Position numbers and translations under genes: made by a program
Part shown: piece by piece, positions 12,411 to 21,498 of the stretch
Numbering within the stretch: position 1 is the stretch's first letter
Layout: every line of letters starts with the position of its first letter
Notes under the pieces: generated by a model
Told to the model about the DNA's origin: nothing
Databases searched by the model: none
What the model saw: the letters and a program-made list of their open reading frames with translations, nothing else
NCBI RefSeq assembly: GCF_048569485.1
Contig: NW_027445228.1
Location: 1-64,000 of the forward strand
Direction of reading: 5' to 3'
Origin: Anomaloglossus baeobatrachus
Lineage: Eukaryota; Chordata; Amphibia; Anura; Aromobatidae
Length of the DNA: 64,000 nucleotides

Positions 12411-12539
12411 GGTATATTTGAGAATATCCCTGAATATATTGCCAGCAAAATAATGTCGTGTCCATGAGAAAACAATCTTCTCCAGTCTGTGGCCGATTAT
12501 CTCAGGTCCACAAATGAAGAGTGAAATATTCATGCAGCA

Positions 12540-12710
12540 GTTCTTTATTCTGATCTCAGAGTAAGGAGTTGTCGCTGTGAAACGCGTCCGTTCTCCCCCC
12601 CGGCCATGTAAACTGGAATTATTATCAGTGAAGAAGCCTTTTATATCTTTGTTGAATAAAGAAACATTTTTAATTCAATTGGAACTTGGCTGCGGGATCC
12701 TTCTTTCTCT
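12540..12710 (+). mobile_element. Penelope-like element tail, truncated, with hammerhead-like motif
   Basis: The segment has CTGAT, a short possible stem (CAG..CTG) and then GAAACGCGTCCG, followed about 70 bp later by TTGAATAAAG and a TTGGAACTTGGCTGCGGATCC-like tail. From memory, GAAACGCGT next to a stem and a 'GAATAAAG' tail is the usual 3' part of vertebrate Penelope-like elements, which carry small hammerhead ribozymes. The CTGANGA box is degraded here, so activity is unlikely. Family call is inference. Confidence 0.4.
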
Positions 12711-13030
12711 TCAGGGTCAGTGATTGGCTGCAGCCCGGTCCGGCTGTTTCCTGATCCCTGCACCGTTCCTCTTTGGTAGTTCTCCAGGGGGGGAGCCAGT
12801 CATTTGTTCTCGTAATGTAATGGGTATTAGCTACACGGCTGTAAGGGTGGGGGGTGGATATATTGTTTCCCAGCTTTGCAGCTCTTAGAAAGTAATATTC
12901 ATTCTACTGAACCACCTAGATTCCCTATATAGTCCTCTATAGACTAGAATTCCCCCTACATTGCCTTCCATATCATACAGTGTGCCCCATATAGTCTTCT
13001 GTACAGAATAATGTGTCCCACATAGCCCTC
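12711..13030. other. Unclassified stretch with early degenerate repeat units
   Basis: No gene is visible. From about 12920 onward it holds diverged words of the following 29-bp array (CCCTATATAGTCCTCTATAG, CCCCATATAGTCTTCTG), which suggests the array grew from this older sequence. Confidence 0.45.
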
Positions 13031-14033
13031 CATACAGTGTAATGCATCCTATATGATGCTCCATAATATAATGCGCCCTATATGATGCTCCATAATATAA
13101 TGCGCCCTATATGATGCTCCATAATATAATGCGCCCTATATGATGCTCCATAATATAATATGCCCTATATGATGCTCCATAATATAATGCGCCCTATATG
13201 ATGCTCCATAATATAATGCGCCCTATATGATGCTCCATAATATAATATGCCCTATATGGTGCTCCATAATATAATGCGCCCTATATGATGCTCCATAATA
13301 TAATATGCCCTATATGATGCTCCATAATATAATGCGCCCTCTATGATGCTCCATAATATAATGCGCCCTCTATGATGCTCCATAATATAATGTGCCCTAT
13401 ATGGTGCTCCATAATATAATATGCCCTCTATGATGCTCCATAATATAATGCGCCCTCTATGATGCTCCATAATACAATGCGCCCTCTATGATGCTCCATA
13501 ATATAATGCGCCATCTATGATGCTCCATAATATAATGCGCCCTCTATGATGCTCCATAATATAATGCACCCTCTATGATGCTCCATAATATAATGCGCCC
13601 TCTATGATGCTCCATAATATAATGTGCCCTATATGGTGCTCCATAATATAATATGCCCTCTATGATGCTCCATAATATAATGCGCCGTCTATGATGCTCC
13701 ATAATATAATGCGCCCTATATGGTGCTCCATAATATAATGCACCCTATATGGTGCTCCATAATATAATGCACCCTATATGGTGCTCCATAATAAAATATG
13801 CCCTCTATGATGCTCTATAATATAATGCGCCCTCTATGATGCTCCATAATATAATGCGCCCTCTATGATGCTCCATAATATAATGCGCCCTCTATGATGC
13901 TCCATAATATAATGCGCCCTCTATGATGCTCCATAATATAATGCGCCCTCTATGATGCTCCATAATATAATGCGTCCTATATGATACTCCATAATATAAT
14001 GCGTCCTATATGGTGCTCCATAATATAATGTGC
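13031..14033. repeat. 29-bp minisatellite, about 34 units
   Basis: The unit is about 29 bp, reading GCGCCCTCTATGATGCTCC then ATAATATAAT, with two main variants (CCCTATATG / CCCTCTATG). The right edge butts directly against the truncated transposon copy at 14034. A looser relative (CCATATAGTATAATGCAGCC) occurs at 26620-26870. Confidence 0.95.
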
Positions 14034-15275
14034 CCATCATCATCCCTGCACACACCCCGGCACTACCACCCCCATCATCACCGCACACACGCAGGCACTA
14101 CCGCACCCATCATCACTGCACACATTACCTCAGTGATGTCCCCGCTGACAGCGCAACTCACTTCAGTTGCTGCCTGGAGCTGACAGAGCGGCGGTGTTCT
14201 ACCGCCGATCCTGTCAGCTTCATGTAGCAGAGCTAGATGCGTCGCGGGACCTCATGTGGATTACGACGAACCTGGAGGGGTATTTGGGGGTTAATAAAGT
14301 GGTGAAAGAGCGAGTTTTTTTTATCTTTTATACCAAATAAAGTATTTTTTAGGGTGTATGTGTTTATTTACTTTCACTTACAGGTTAAGCATTGTGGGTG
14401 TCTCATAGACGCCTGCCATGATTAACCTAGGACTTAGTGGCAGCTATGGGCTGCTGCCATTAACTCCTTATTACCTCGATTGCCACCGCACCAGGGCAAT
14501 TCGTGATGAGCCGGGTAGAGTTCCGGGACTGTTGCATCTAATGGATGCGGCAATCCCGGGCTGCTGCTGGGCTCCCCATAACGTGGGGCTCCCCATCCTG
14601 AGAATACCAGCCTTCAGCCGTGTGGCTTTATCATAGCTGGTATCAAAATTAGGGGGGAACCGCACGCCATTTTTTTTTTAATTTATTTATTTATTGTACT
14701 GCATGATATAGACCCGCTCACCGGCGGCTGTGATTAGCTGCAGTGAGACAGCTGTCACTCAGCATGGGGGCGTGTCTGACTGCAACCAATAATAGGCACC
14801 GGTGGGCGGGGAAGCAGTGAACACTAGATGGAATAATGAGCGGCCGGCATTTTCAAAAGAGGAAAAGCCGCCGGAGCTTTGTGACAACTGTGCAACACCA
14901 CGCCCGTGATCGGCGAGTATCAGAGAGGGGGGAGAGAGACCAGGAGTGATTTTAAACTATTTCGATCATTCTGCTGGACATGCTGAGCATGTGCAGTAGA
15001 ACATGACAGAATCCGCCACCATAGAGCATAGCGGCGGAATCCGCCACCATAGAAAATCATTAGACACCTTGGCGGATTCCAACGGAACATGCAGCGTTCC
15101 CTCCGCCCAACGCTGCGTCAAAATAACGACGTAGCGTCGTCCAGTGGATGAAACGCAGACACTTACGTTACGGTGCGTCGTCAATACAAGTCTATGGAGA
15201 ATAGCGCAGTGAGTTAACGGATTGCACTATTCTCCATAGCGGCGGATTGTGCTCTACGCAAGTGTGAAAGTACCT
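14034..15275. mobile_element. Half copy of the TA-flanked transposon, inverted
   Basis: Read in reverse it follows the left half of the 1907-4565 element. Its right border is GCAAGTGTGAAAGTACCT followed by TA, the same terminal repeat with one deletion. Inside are the same CCCACGTTATGGGGAGCC-type core, the GTGGGCGGG block and, at the far end, about three 35-bp units. The other half is absent; the break coincides with the 29-bp minisatellite. Confidence 0.75.
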
Positions 15276-15670
15276 TAATTTAAAAATGCTATTAACCTGC
15301 AAATATGGTGTTAACCACTCAGTGACCAGACAAAATCTGACAGGTCACTATGTGGTAATAACTCTGCAATATTTCAAGATGTCGCAGTGATTTGGAGATT
15401 GTATTTTTTTCTATCACATTCGATTATTAAATGGTAAAGTTGATATTTTTTAGAAATAAACAAACATCATTTTTACAAAAAGACCAACAAAATAGTAATT
15501 TCCAAACTTTTATTGATTATCCATTTAATCTAGACAGTCAGACCTCACATGGTGAATAAATGACGTTTCCCGGCTGCCGGCTTTACATCACCATCATTTG
15601 GAAAATGTTTTATGTTGGTCGGAAGTTTGAAGTTTTAATTATCATCATGATGATTGATTATTGTGATTAG
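15276..15670. other. Decayed dispersed repeat, family unknown
   Basis: The words GTGACCAGACAAAATCTGACAGG, TATGTGGTAATAACTCTGCA and GTGATTTGGAGATTGTATTTTTT resemble a repeat I remember as common in frog genomes. I cannot name its family. No coding content. Confidence 0.35.
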
Positions 15671-15800
15671 TGATGAGTCTGGGACGGAGGTTTCACCTTC
15701 TAACAAGACGATGACCCAAAGCTCCTGCTAAAGCCGCACTGGAGGGTGTAAGGGGAAACGTGGAAATGTATGGGAGCGGCCGGGTCACAGCCAGACCTTA
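15671..15800 (+). pseudogene. Tc1-like transposase fragment, 5' of the insertion
   Basis: The plus strand reads like the DDE-domain end of Tc1 transposases: a SLGRRFHLLTRR(-)DDPK-like run in broken frame, then, in frame at the end, ...SQPDL. This is the start of the conserved SPDLNPIENLW motif. Frame breaks are present upstream. The codon run stops at a TTA where a Harbinger-like element is inserted and resumes at 17892 with the remaining residues of the same motif. No N-terminal paired-like domain was found, so the copy is 5'-truncated. Confidence 0.75.
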
Positions 15801-17891
15801 GGCTATGTGCGCACAGTGTGTTTTTTGCAGCGTTTTTGTTCAGAAAACTGCATGGCTTTGCTTCCCCAGCAAAGTCTATGAATTTTCATTTTTGCTGTCT
15901 GCACACAGCGTTTTTTTTTTTTGCTGCGTTTTTGTGGTGCCCACAATAACGCAGCATGTCAATTATTCCTGCATTATTCACTGCGTTTTCCACCCATCGA
16001 GTTCAATGAGATGTTCAAAAACGCAATGAAAAACGCAAATTGCAAATATAGCTGCGTTTTAGTGCGTTTCTATGACTAAAAATACAGCTATAAACGCAAG
16101 GGGTGGGCAGTAAAGTGACATGTACAGGAAGAGGATTCCTTCTGTCAGTAAACACAGAAGCGTGAATCCTCCCGGTACCGCCACCGCTGCTTCCACCTTC
16201 TGTCCGGCGCCATGTCCGCTCCTGTCCGGCGCCATGTCCGGGCGGGAGGTGGAGGCAGCTGTGAAATCAATACGTGAACAGTAGAAAAAAAAAATAAATA
16301 ATCTCATACTCACCTGTTTGCAGACTCCCGGGACACATCCGCTCCCAGCTCCTCTTCCAGGTACCGCCACCCCTGCTCCAGCTGTGTGCAGACTCCCGGG
16401 CCTGTCTGATAGCTGCAGGACCGGCCGCTGATCACCTGATGCGGTCACCTGACGCATTAGCTGATCGTATAAGTGCAGCGGTGACGCCGGCTTGTTACCG
16501 CCCGGCCGGCTTAAATGATCAGCTGATGCGGTCGGGTGACTTAATCAGCTGATTACCGCCGGGTCCTGCAGCGATCAGACGGGAGTCTGCACAGAAGTGA
16601 GTAATTTTTTTGCATTGATGCATCAGCTGATTGTATAAAGGCCGTTTATACAATCAGCTGATGTGTGATGTGATTTACGTCCTTGAACCTGACACATCAT
16701 CTGATCGCTTTGCCTTCCAGCAAACCGATCAGATGATATTGGAGCTGGATTGAACAGCGCGGGACCCTTGACCCAGGATTACTGCGGAGGGGGGCTCTTT
16801 ATTTCAATAAAGATGGAGTCACTAATTGTGCTGTGTTTTATTTCTAATAAAAATATTTTTCTGTGTGTCGTGTTTTTTTTATCTTTACTAGAAATTCATG
16901 GTGGCCATGTCTAATATTGGCGTGACACCATGAATTTCAGGCTTAGGGCCAGCTGATAATATACAGCTACCCCTAACCCCATCATTACCCAGCGAGCCAC
17001 CCGTCACCAGGGCAGCTGGAAGAGTTGGATACAGTGCCATAAGATGGCGCTTCTATTAAAGCGCCATTTTCTGGGGCGGCAGCGGACTGCAATTCGCAGT
17101 GGGGGTACCCAGTAAGCTTGGGCACCCTGCACTGAGGATTCCAATCCCCAGCTGCCTAGTTGTACCTGGCTGGACTCAAAAATTGGGCGAAGCCCACGTC
17201 ATTTTTTTTTTTTTAAATTATTTCATGAAATTTAGGAAATATTAAAAAAAAAAAAAAAATAAAAAAAAGGGGCTTCCCTATATTTTTGGTTCCCAGCCAG
17301 GTACAAATAGGCAGTTGGGGGTTGGGGGCAGCCCGTACCTGCCTGCTGTACCTGGCTAGCATACAAAAATATGGTGAAGCCCACGTAATTTTTTTTTGGG
17401 GACAAAAAAACTCATGCATACAGTCCTGTATGGAGGATGCTGAGCCTTGTAGTTCTGCAGCTGCTGTCTGCTCTACTGCATACATTAGTGGATGGAGTAT
17501 GCTGAGCCTTGTAGTTCTGCTCCCCCTGCCTCTCCCTCCAGCATACACTAGTGGATGGAGTATGCTGAGCCTTGTAGTTCTGCAGATGCTGTCTGCTCTC
17601 CTGCATACACTAGTGGATGGAGTATGCTGAGCCTTGTAGTTCTGCAGCTGCTGTCTGCTCATGCATACACTACAGTAGTGGAGAATGAAGAACATATTGA
17701 AGAAGAAAATGACATCAGACCTTTTTTTTTTTAACAATCTTTAATGGCATTGTTCACTGAAACACATAAAAACGCAGCCAAAAACGCATGCGTTTTTCAT
17801 GTGTTTTTTTGGACGCTGTGTTTGTGTGTGTTTTTTTCGGGAAAAACGCACAAAAATGCAGCGTCAAAAAACGCAGTGTGTGAACTTACCC
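15801..17891. mobile_element. PIF/Harbinger-like non-autonomous transposon inserted in Tc1
   Basis: The left end begins GGCTATGTGCGCACAGTGTG; the right end, reversed, begins GGGTAAGTTCACACACTGCG. Both are bounded by TTA (15798-15800 and 17892-17894). Removing the element and one TTA restores Tc1 codons for QPDLNPMENLW, which fixes the borders. The interior has CATCAGCTGAT words between 16430 and 16740, an AATAAA-rich stretch near 16800-16860 and a 63-bp repeat at 17413-17672. No transposase frame is seen. Confidence 0.8.
17413..17672. repeat. 62-63-bp repeat inside the Harbinger-like element
   Basis: About four units contain GCATACACTAGTGGATGGAG and GCTGAGCCTTGTAGTTCTGC, then a CTGCTGTCTGCTC segment. 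The third unit has a different C-rich filler. Open frames on both strands are by-products. Confidence 0.85.
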
Positions 17892-17894
17892 TTA

Positions 17895-18754
17895 ATCCAA
17901 TGGAGAATCTGTGGTCAGAGGAGAAGACGCTGCTCACCGGAGGAATGGAGAATCTGTGGTCAGAGGAGAAGACGCTGCTCACCGGAGGAATGGAGAATCT
18001 GTGGTCAGAGGAGAAGACGCTGCTCACCGGAGGAATGGAGAATCTGTGGTCAGAGGAGAAGACGCTGCTCACCGGAGGAATGGAGAATCTGTGGTCAGAG
18101 GAGAAGACGCTGCTCACCGGAGGAATGGAGAATCTGTGGTCAGAGGAGAAGACGCTGCTCACCGGAGGAATGGAGAATCTGTGGTCAGAGGAGAAGACGC
18201 TGCTCACCGGAGGAATGGAGAATCTGTGGTCAGAGGAGAAGACGCTGCTCACCGGAGGAATGGAGAATCTGTGGTCAGAGGAGAAGACGCTGCTCACCGG
18301 AGGAATGGAGAATCTGTGGTCAGAGGAGAAGACGCTGCTCACCGGAGGAATGGAGAATCTGTGGTCAGAGGAGAAGACGCTGCTCACCGGAGGAATGGAG
18401 AATCTGTGGTCAGAGGAGAAGAGGCTGCTCACCGGAGGAATGGAGAATCTGTGGTCAGAGGAGAAGACGCTGCTCACCGGAGGAATGGAGAATCTGTGGT
18501 CAGAGGAGAAGACGCTGCTCACCGAAGGAATGGAGAATCTGTGGTCAGAGGAGAAGACGCTGCTCACCGGAGGAATGGAGAATCTGTGGTCAGAGGAGAA
18601 GACGCTGCTCACCGGAGGAATGGAGAATCTGTGGTCAGAGGAGAAGACGCTGCTCACCGGAGGAATGGAGAATCTGTGGTCAGAGGAGAAGACGCTGCTC
18701 ACCGGAGGAATGGAGAATCTGTGGTCAGAGGAGAAGACGCTGCTCACCGGAGGA
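17895..18754 (+). repeat. 45-bp minisatellite of 19 units grown from a Tc1 transposase motif
   Basis: From 17900 there are exactly nineteen 45-bp units, each reading MENLWSEEKTLLTGG in one frame; only about three point differences are visible. The preceding codons (LNP) with the first unit give LNPMENLW, matching the LNPIENLW motif of Tc1 transposases. Because 45 is divisible by 3 and the unit lacks stops, three plus frames and a minus frame stay open for 280-370 codons. I read it as a satellite derived from transposase DNA, not as a protein gene. Confidence 0.9.
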
Positions 18755-19105
18755 AACCATAAAATAAAGGAGACGGAAGCAAGAAGCCCAGTGCCAGGAT
18801 GTGTAAAGCTCAGAGACTTATCCAGGGCGACCTGCAGCTGTATTGCCATATAAAGGAAACTCCACAAAACACTGACTTTAGGGGGGTGAATAGTTATGCA
18901 CACTGATTTTTTTTTTTTTAAATATTTGTCTGTTTCACCAAAAAAAAATTAAAAAAAAATGTTCTGTTGACGGCATGTTCTTTACATGAACTGATGTAAA
19001 CCCTGAAAAACAAACGCAAAAGGTAAATTCAAGGCTGTGAGGTACCAAAACACGAAAAAATACCAAGGGGGTTGTATACTTTCGCAAACTGATGTATCTC
19101 AAGTC
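18755..19105 (+). mobile_element. Tc1-like transposon 3' end and terminal repeat
   Basis: After the array come remnants of the Tc1 C-terminus, then the family's typical tail: CTGACTTTAGGGGGGTGAATAG, TTATGCACACTGA, a T-rich stretch, and a terminal part ending ...GTTGTATACTTTCGCAAACTGATGTA. This closely resembles fish and frog Tc1 3' ends as I remember them. The matching 5' terminal repeat is not seen in the window. Confidence 0.75.
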
Positions 19106-19129
19106 AGACAGAGCATTGCCCTCCCCCTC

Positions 19130-19455
19130 CTCTAGACAGAGCCTTCAGACAAAGCACTGCCCCCCATCCCTCCTCCTCACAGAGCATTGCACCCCCCCTC
19201 CCTCCGACAGAGCATTGGACCCCCCCTTCCTCCGACAGAGCATTGGACCCCCTCCCTCCATCCGACAGAGCATTGCACCCCCCTCCCTCCACCTGACAGA
19301 GCAATGCACCCCCCCTCCCTCCATCCGACAGAGCATTGCACCCCCCATCCCTGCGACAGAGCATTGGAACCCCCCTCCTTCTGACAGAGCATTGGAACCC
19401 CCTCCCTGCTACAGAGCATTGCACCCCCTCCCTCCACCTGACAGAGCATTGGACA
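19130..19455. repeat. C-rich minisatellite, unit about 29-33 bp, about 11 units
   Basis: The unit is GACAGAGCATTGCACCCCCC followed by CTCCCTCCATCC or shorter variants. It starts close to the Tc1 end, whose flank already holds GACAGAGCATTGCC. Frames on both strands are repeat-driven. Confidence 0.9.
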
Positions 19456-19619
19456 TACTGCTGCACACTATTGCATCCAGAGACGGTGACCTACAATCCC
19501 TTTTTATTCAACCCTGAGGCTCATATGTGATAATCTCCATCAGATATGACCTCCTCTTATATCACACCCAGGGCTGGAAACAGCAGAAACAGGGAAGAGG
19601 GAAACATCCTGCTGCTTGT

Positions 19620-19770
19620 TAGTGTTGTGTCGTTCGCGAACGAGCCGATTCTTTGAAGTGAACGATATGAGCCGAATCATCAAAGTGAACGAGCCATAAA
19701 GAGCCGCTTTTTTTTTTTCTCTGCTTCAGGGGGAAGCAGGAGATAAGGAGAAGAGTAAACACAAGCTCTG
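19620..19770. mobile_element. hAT-like element, left part
   Basis: It begins TAGTGTTGTGTCGTTCGCGA and contains GAACGAGCCGATTCTTTG and AACGAGCCATAAAGAGCCGC. The repeated GAACGAGCC words are typical of a vertebrate hAT group. A matching 3' part ends at 47345. The 19 bp just before it (19601-19619) recur exactly just after that end. The element would then have been opened by later insertions. Family call is inference. Confidence 0.5.
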
Positions 19771-20230
19771 GGCAGGAGCTGGCACTTAAAGCTATACACA
19801 CATAGTGGTTCTTCCTTAGTTCAGTGGGCACAATTGAGTACCAGGGAATGATGTGCTAGGGTTACGTTTTCTGACCTCGACTGGCACATATGGTAATGTG
19901 TAGGAGGAGAGGGCTCAGCTTGTTTGCTGATAACAATGATCATCTTCTCTAGGTATTAGTCAGGGTTCAGGACCACCACAGTAAAGACCTGGCCAGTTGT
20001 TGGGTAAGTAATAGCATTTTAGACCAAACATATGTAAAGAAGTGTATACAGCTTCAATCATTGTATAGAGTTAGTAATAGAAGTCAGCACTTAGTGTCCA
20101 GTGTGTGCACAGAACAGATGACCCCTGACATGTTCATTTAACCCTGTAAGGTTTTCTTTCTGGCATAAAAGAGAGAAAATCATTGATAATAAGCCATGTC
20201 TCCATTCCTTCAATGTTTAGTGGAAGCTGC
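19771..20230. other. Unclassified stretch, possibly interior of the hAT-like element
   Basis: No gene, repeat array or RNA was recognised in these 460 bases. Confidence 0.35.
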
Positions 20231-20268
20231 TGTGTGTGTGTGTGTGTGTGTGTGTGCATGTGTGTGTG

Positions 20269-20303
<35 letters not shown>

Positions 20304-20447
20304 ATGTGCATGTGTGTGTGAGTGTGAGTATGTGTGTGTGTGTGTGTGTGTGTGTCTGTGTATGTGTGTGTGTGTGTGTGTCTGTGTGTGTGTGCATGTG
20401 TGTGTGTGTGTGTGTCTGTGCATGTGTGTGTGTGTGTGTGTGTGTAT
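20231..20447. repeat. (TG)n microsatellite with ATG/CTG interruptions
   Basis: About 215 bp of TG dinucleotides with occasional CATG, CTG and AGTG variants, ending in TATTTTTTTTTG. Cys/Val frames on plus and Thr/His frames on minus are artefacts. Confidence 0.97.
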
Positions 20448-20671
20448 TTTTTTTTGTGACCACAATTGATATTTTTTTCCTAGTTTGGTGACTACATGCA
20501 ACATATTCATTAGCCTCTATATGCATGTCTGTGGCGTTGTGGTGTCACAATTCTCGCAGTTGAGACTTTTTTTCTATTTCTGTTAACAAATCCTGGTATT
20601 TTTAGATGTAAATAGATCTGACATCTGCACACATCTATAAAACACTTTTTTTTGTATCGCTTCCTAATTAT

Positions 20672-20713
20672 CAGTGGCGTAACTAGAGTCTGGTGAGCCA
20701 CAGTGTGAAATGT
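20672..20713 (+). mobile_element. hAT-type end CAGTGGCGTAACTAG, interrupted by Gypsy
   Basis: CAGTGGCGTAACTAGAGTCT is a terminus I remember from many frog and fish hAT-type elements. It is cut by the chromodomain Gypsy element at the AATGT target; similar sequence would continue from 26492. The other end was not identified. Confidence 0.4.
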
Positions 20714-21498
20714 TGTTAGGGCCAGGTGGACGGGCAGACCCAGGAGGTGGATCCACTGGGCCGAACTCCTTGATGATGGTAAGGGGTCCGGTAGCTGGAG
20801 CACTACAGGTAGCAGAGCAGTCCGTGCACAAGAGTATAATTGAGAAATCCCTGGGACCACGGAGTCACGGATGGTAGTCCGGGTGACGGAGCTCAGGTTC
20901 GGAAGCCGAGATGATGTCAGGCGGAGTCCGGAACCTTTGGAGCGAGATGACGGGTCACCGCAGGGATCCGAGATGGTACGGACTGTCAGGATGGCAGATA
21001 GACAGCGTTCGGGGTACGGGATTCGGCAGGACAGGATGGCGAGGCAGGATCGGCTCTAGAAGAGAGAGAGGTGAGTATCTCACAGGAACACAAGGAGACC
21101 TGACTCCTAGCTTGAGAAACACGAAGATCAGGCCCCGCCCACTTGGACATTAAACCCCTTTATACCCTGTACCTGTGTGCTTCATTTCCTGTCAATGGAC
21201 GCTGGCCCTTTAAGAAAGGGTCAATGACCGCGCGCGCGCCCTAATGCGCATGCGCGCGGCCCGGGTGCCAGAAGCCAGAGCAGGAAGCTGAGAGGAGGAA
21301 GCAGCAGAGCCGGGCTGGGGCTGAGACGCCGACGGGCGCCGGGAGCGGGGACCAGGACGCCTGGGGAGCGCCGGCAATGGATGCTGGAGAGCGGGGAGCG
21401 GCGGGGACCGGACTGAAGAACCGGGGAGCGAAGCAGGGGAGCCGTGGAGCGTGACAGGTGAGCCGGGGAGCAGCGCAGGGGACCCGGGGAGCGTGACA
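20714..21498 (-). repeat. 3' LTR of the chromodomain Gypsy element
   Basis: Same 785-bp length as its partner at 25707-26491. It contains CCCTTTATACCC (a TATA-like box in the minus direction), a TGCGCATGCGCG palindrome and a GC-rich repeat of GGGGAGCG words. The pol frame reads into this LTR before it ends. Confidence 0.95.

Noticed and set aside
17744-18853. A 369-codon frame made of MENLWSEEKTLLTGG repeats as a real repeat protein
   Set aside because: Units are 45 bp and nearly identical at DNA level; several frames on both strands are equally open. It starts in Harbinger end sequence and Tc1 remnants. A satellite explains it fully.
20183-20491. Z-DNA or regulatory function of the TG run
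   Set aside because: Nothing in the surroundings (no gene, no conserved motif) supports more than an ordinary microsatellite.
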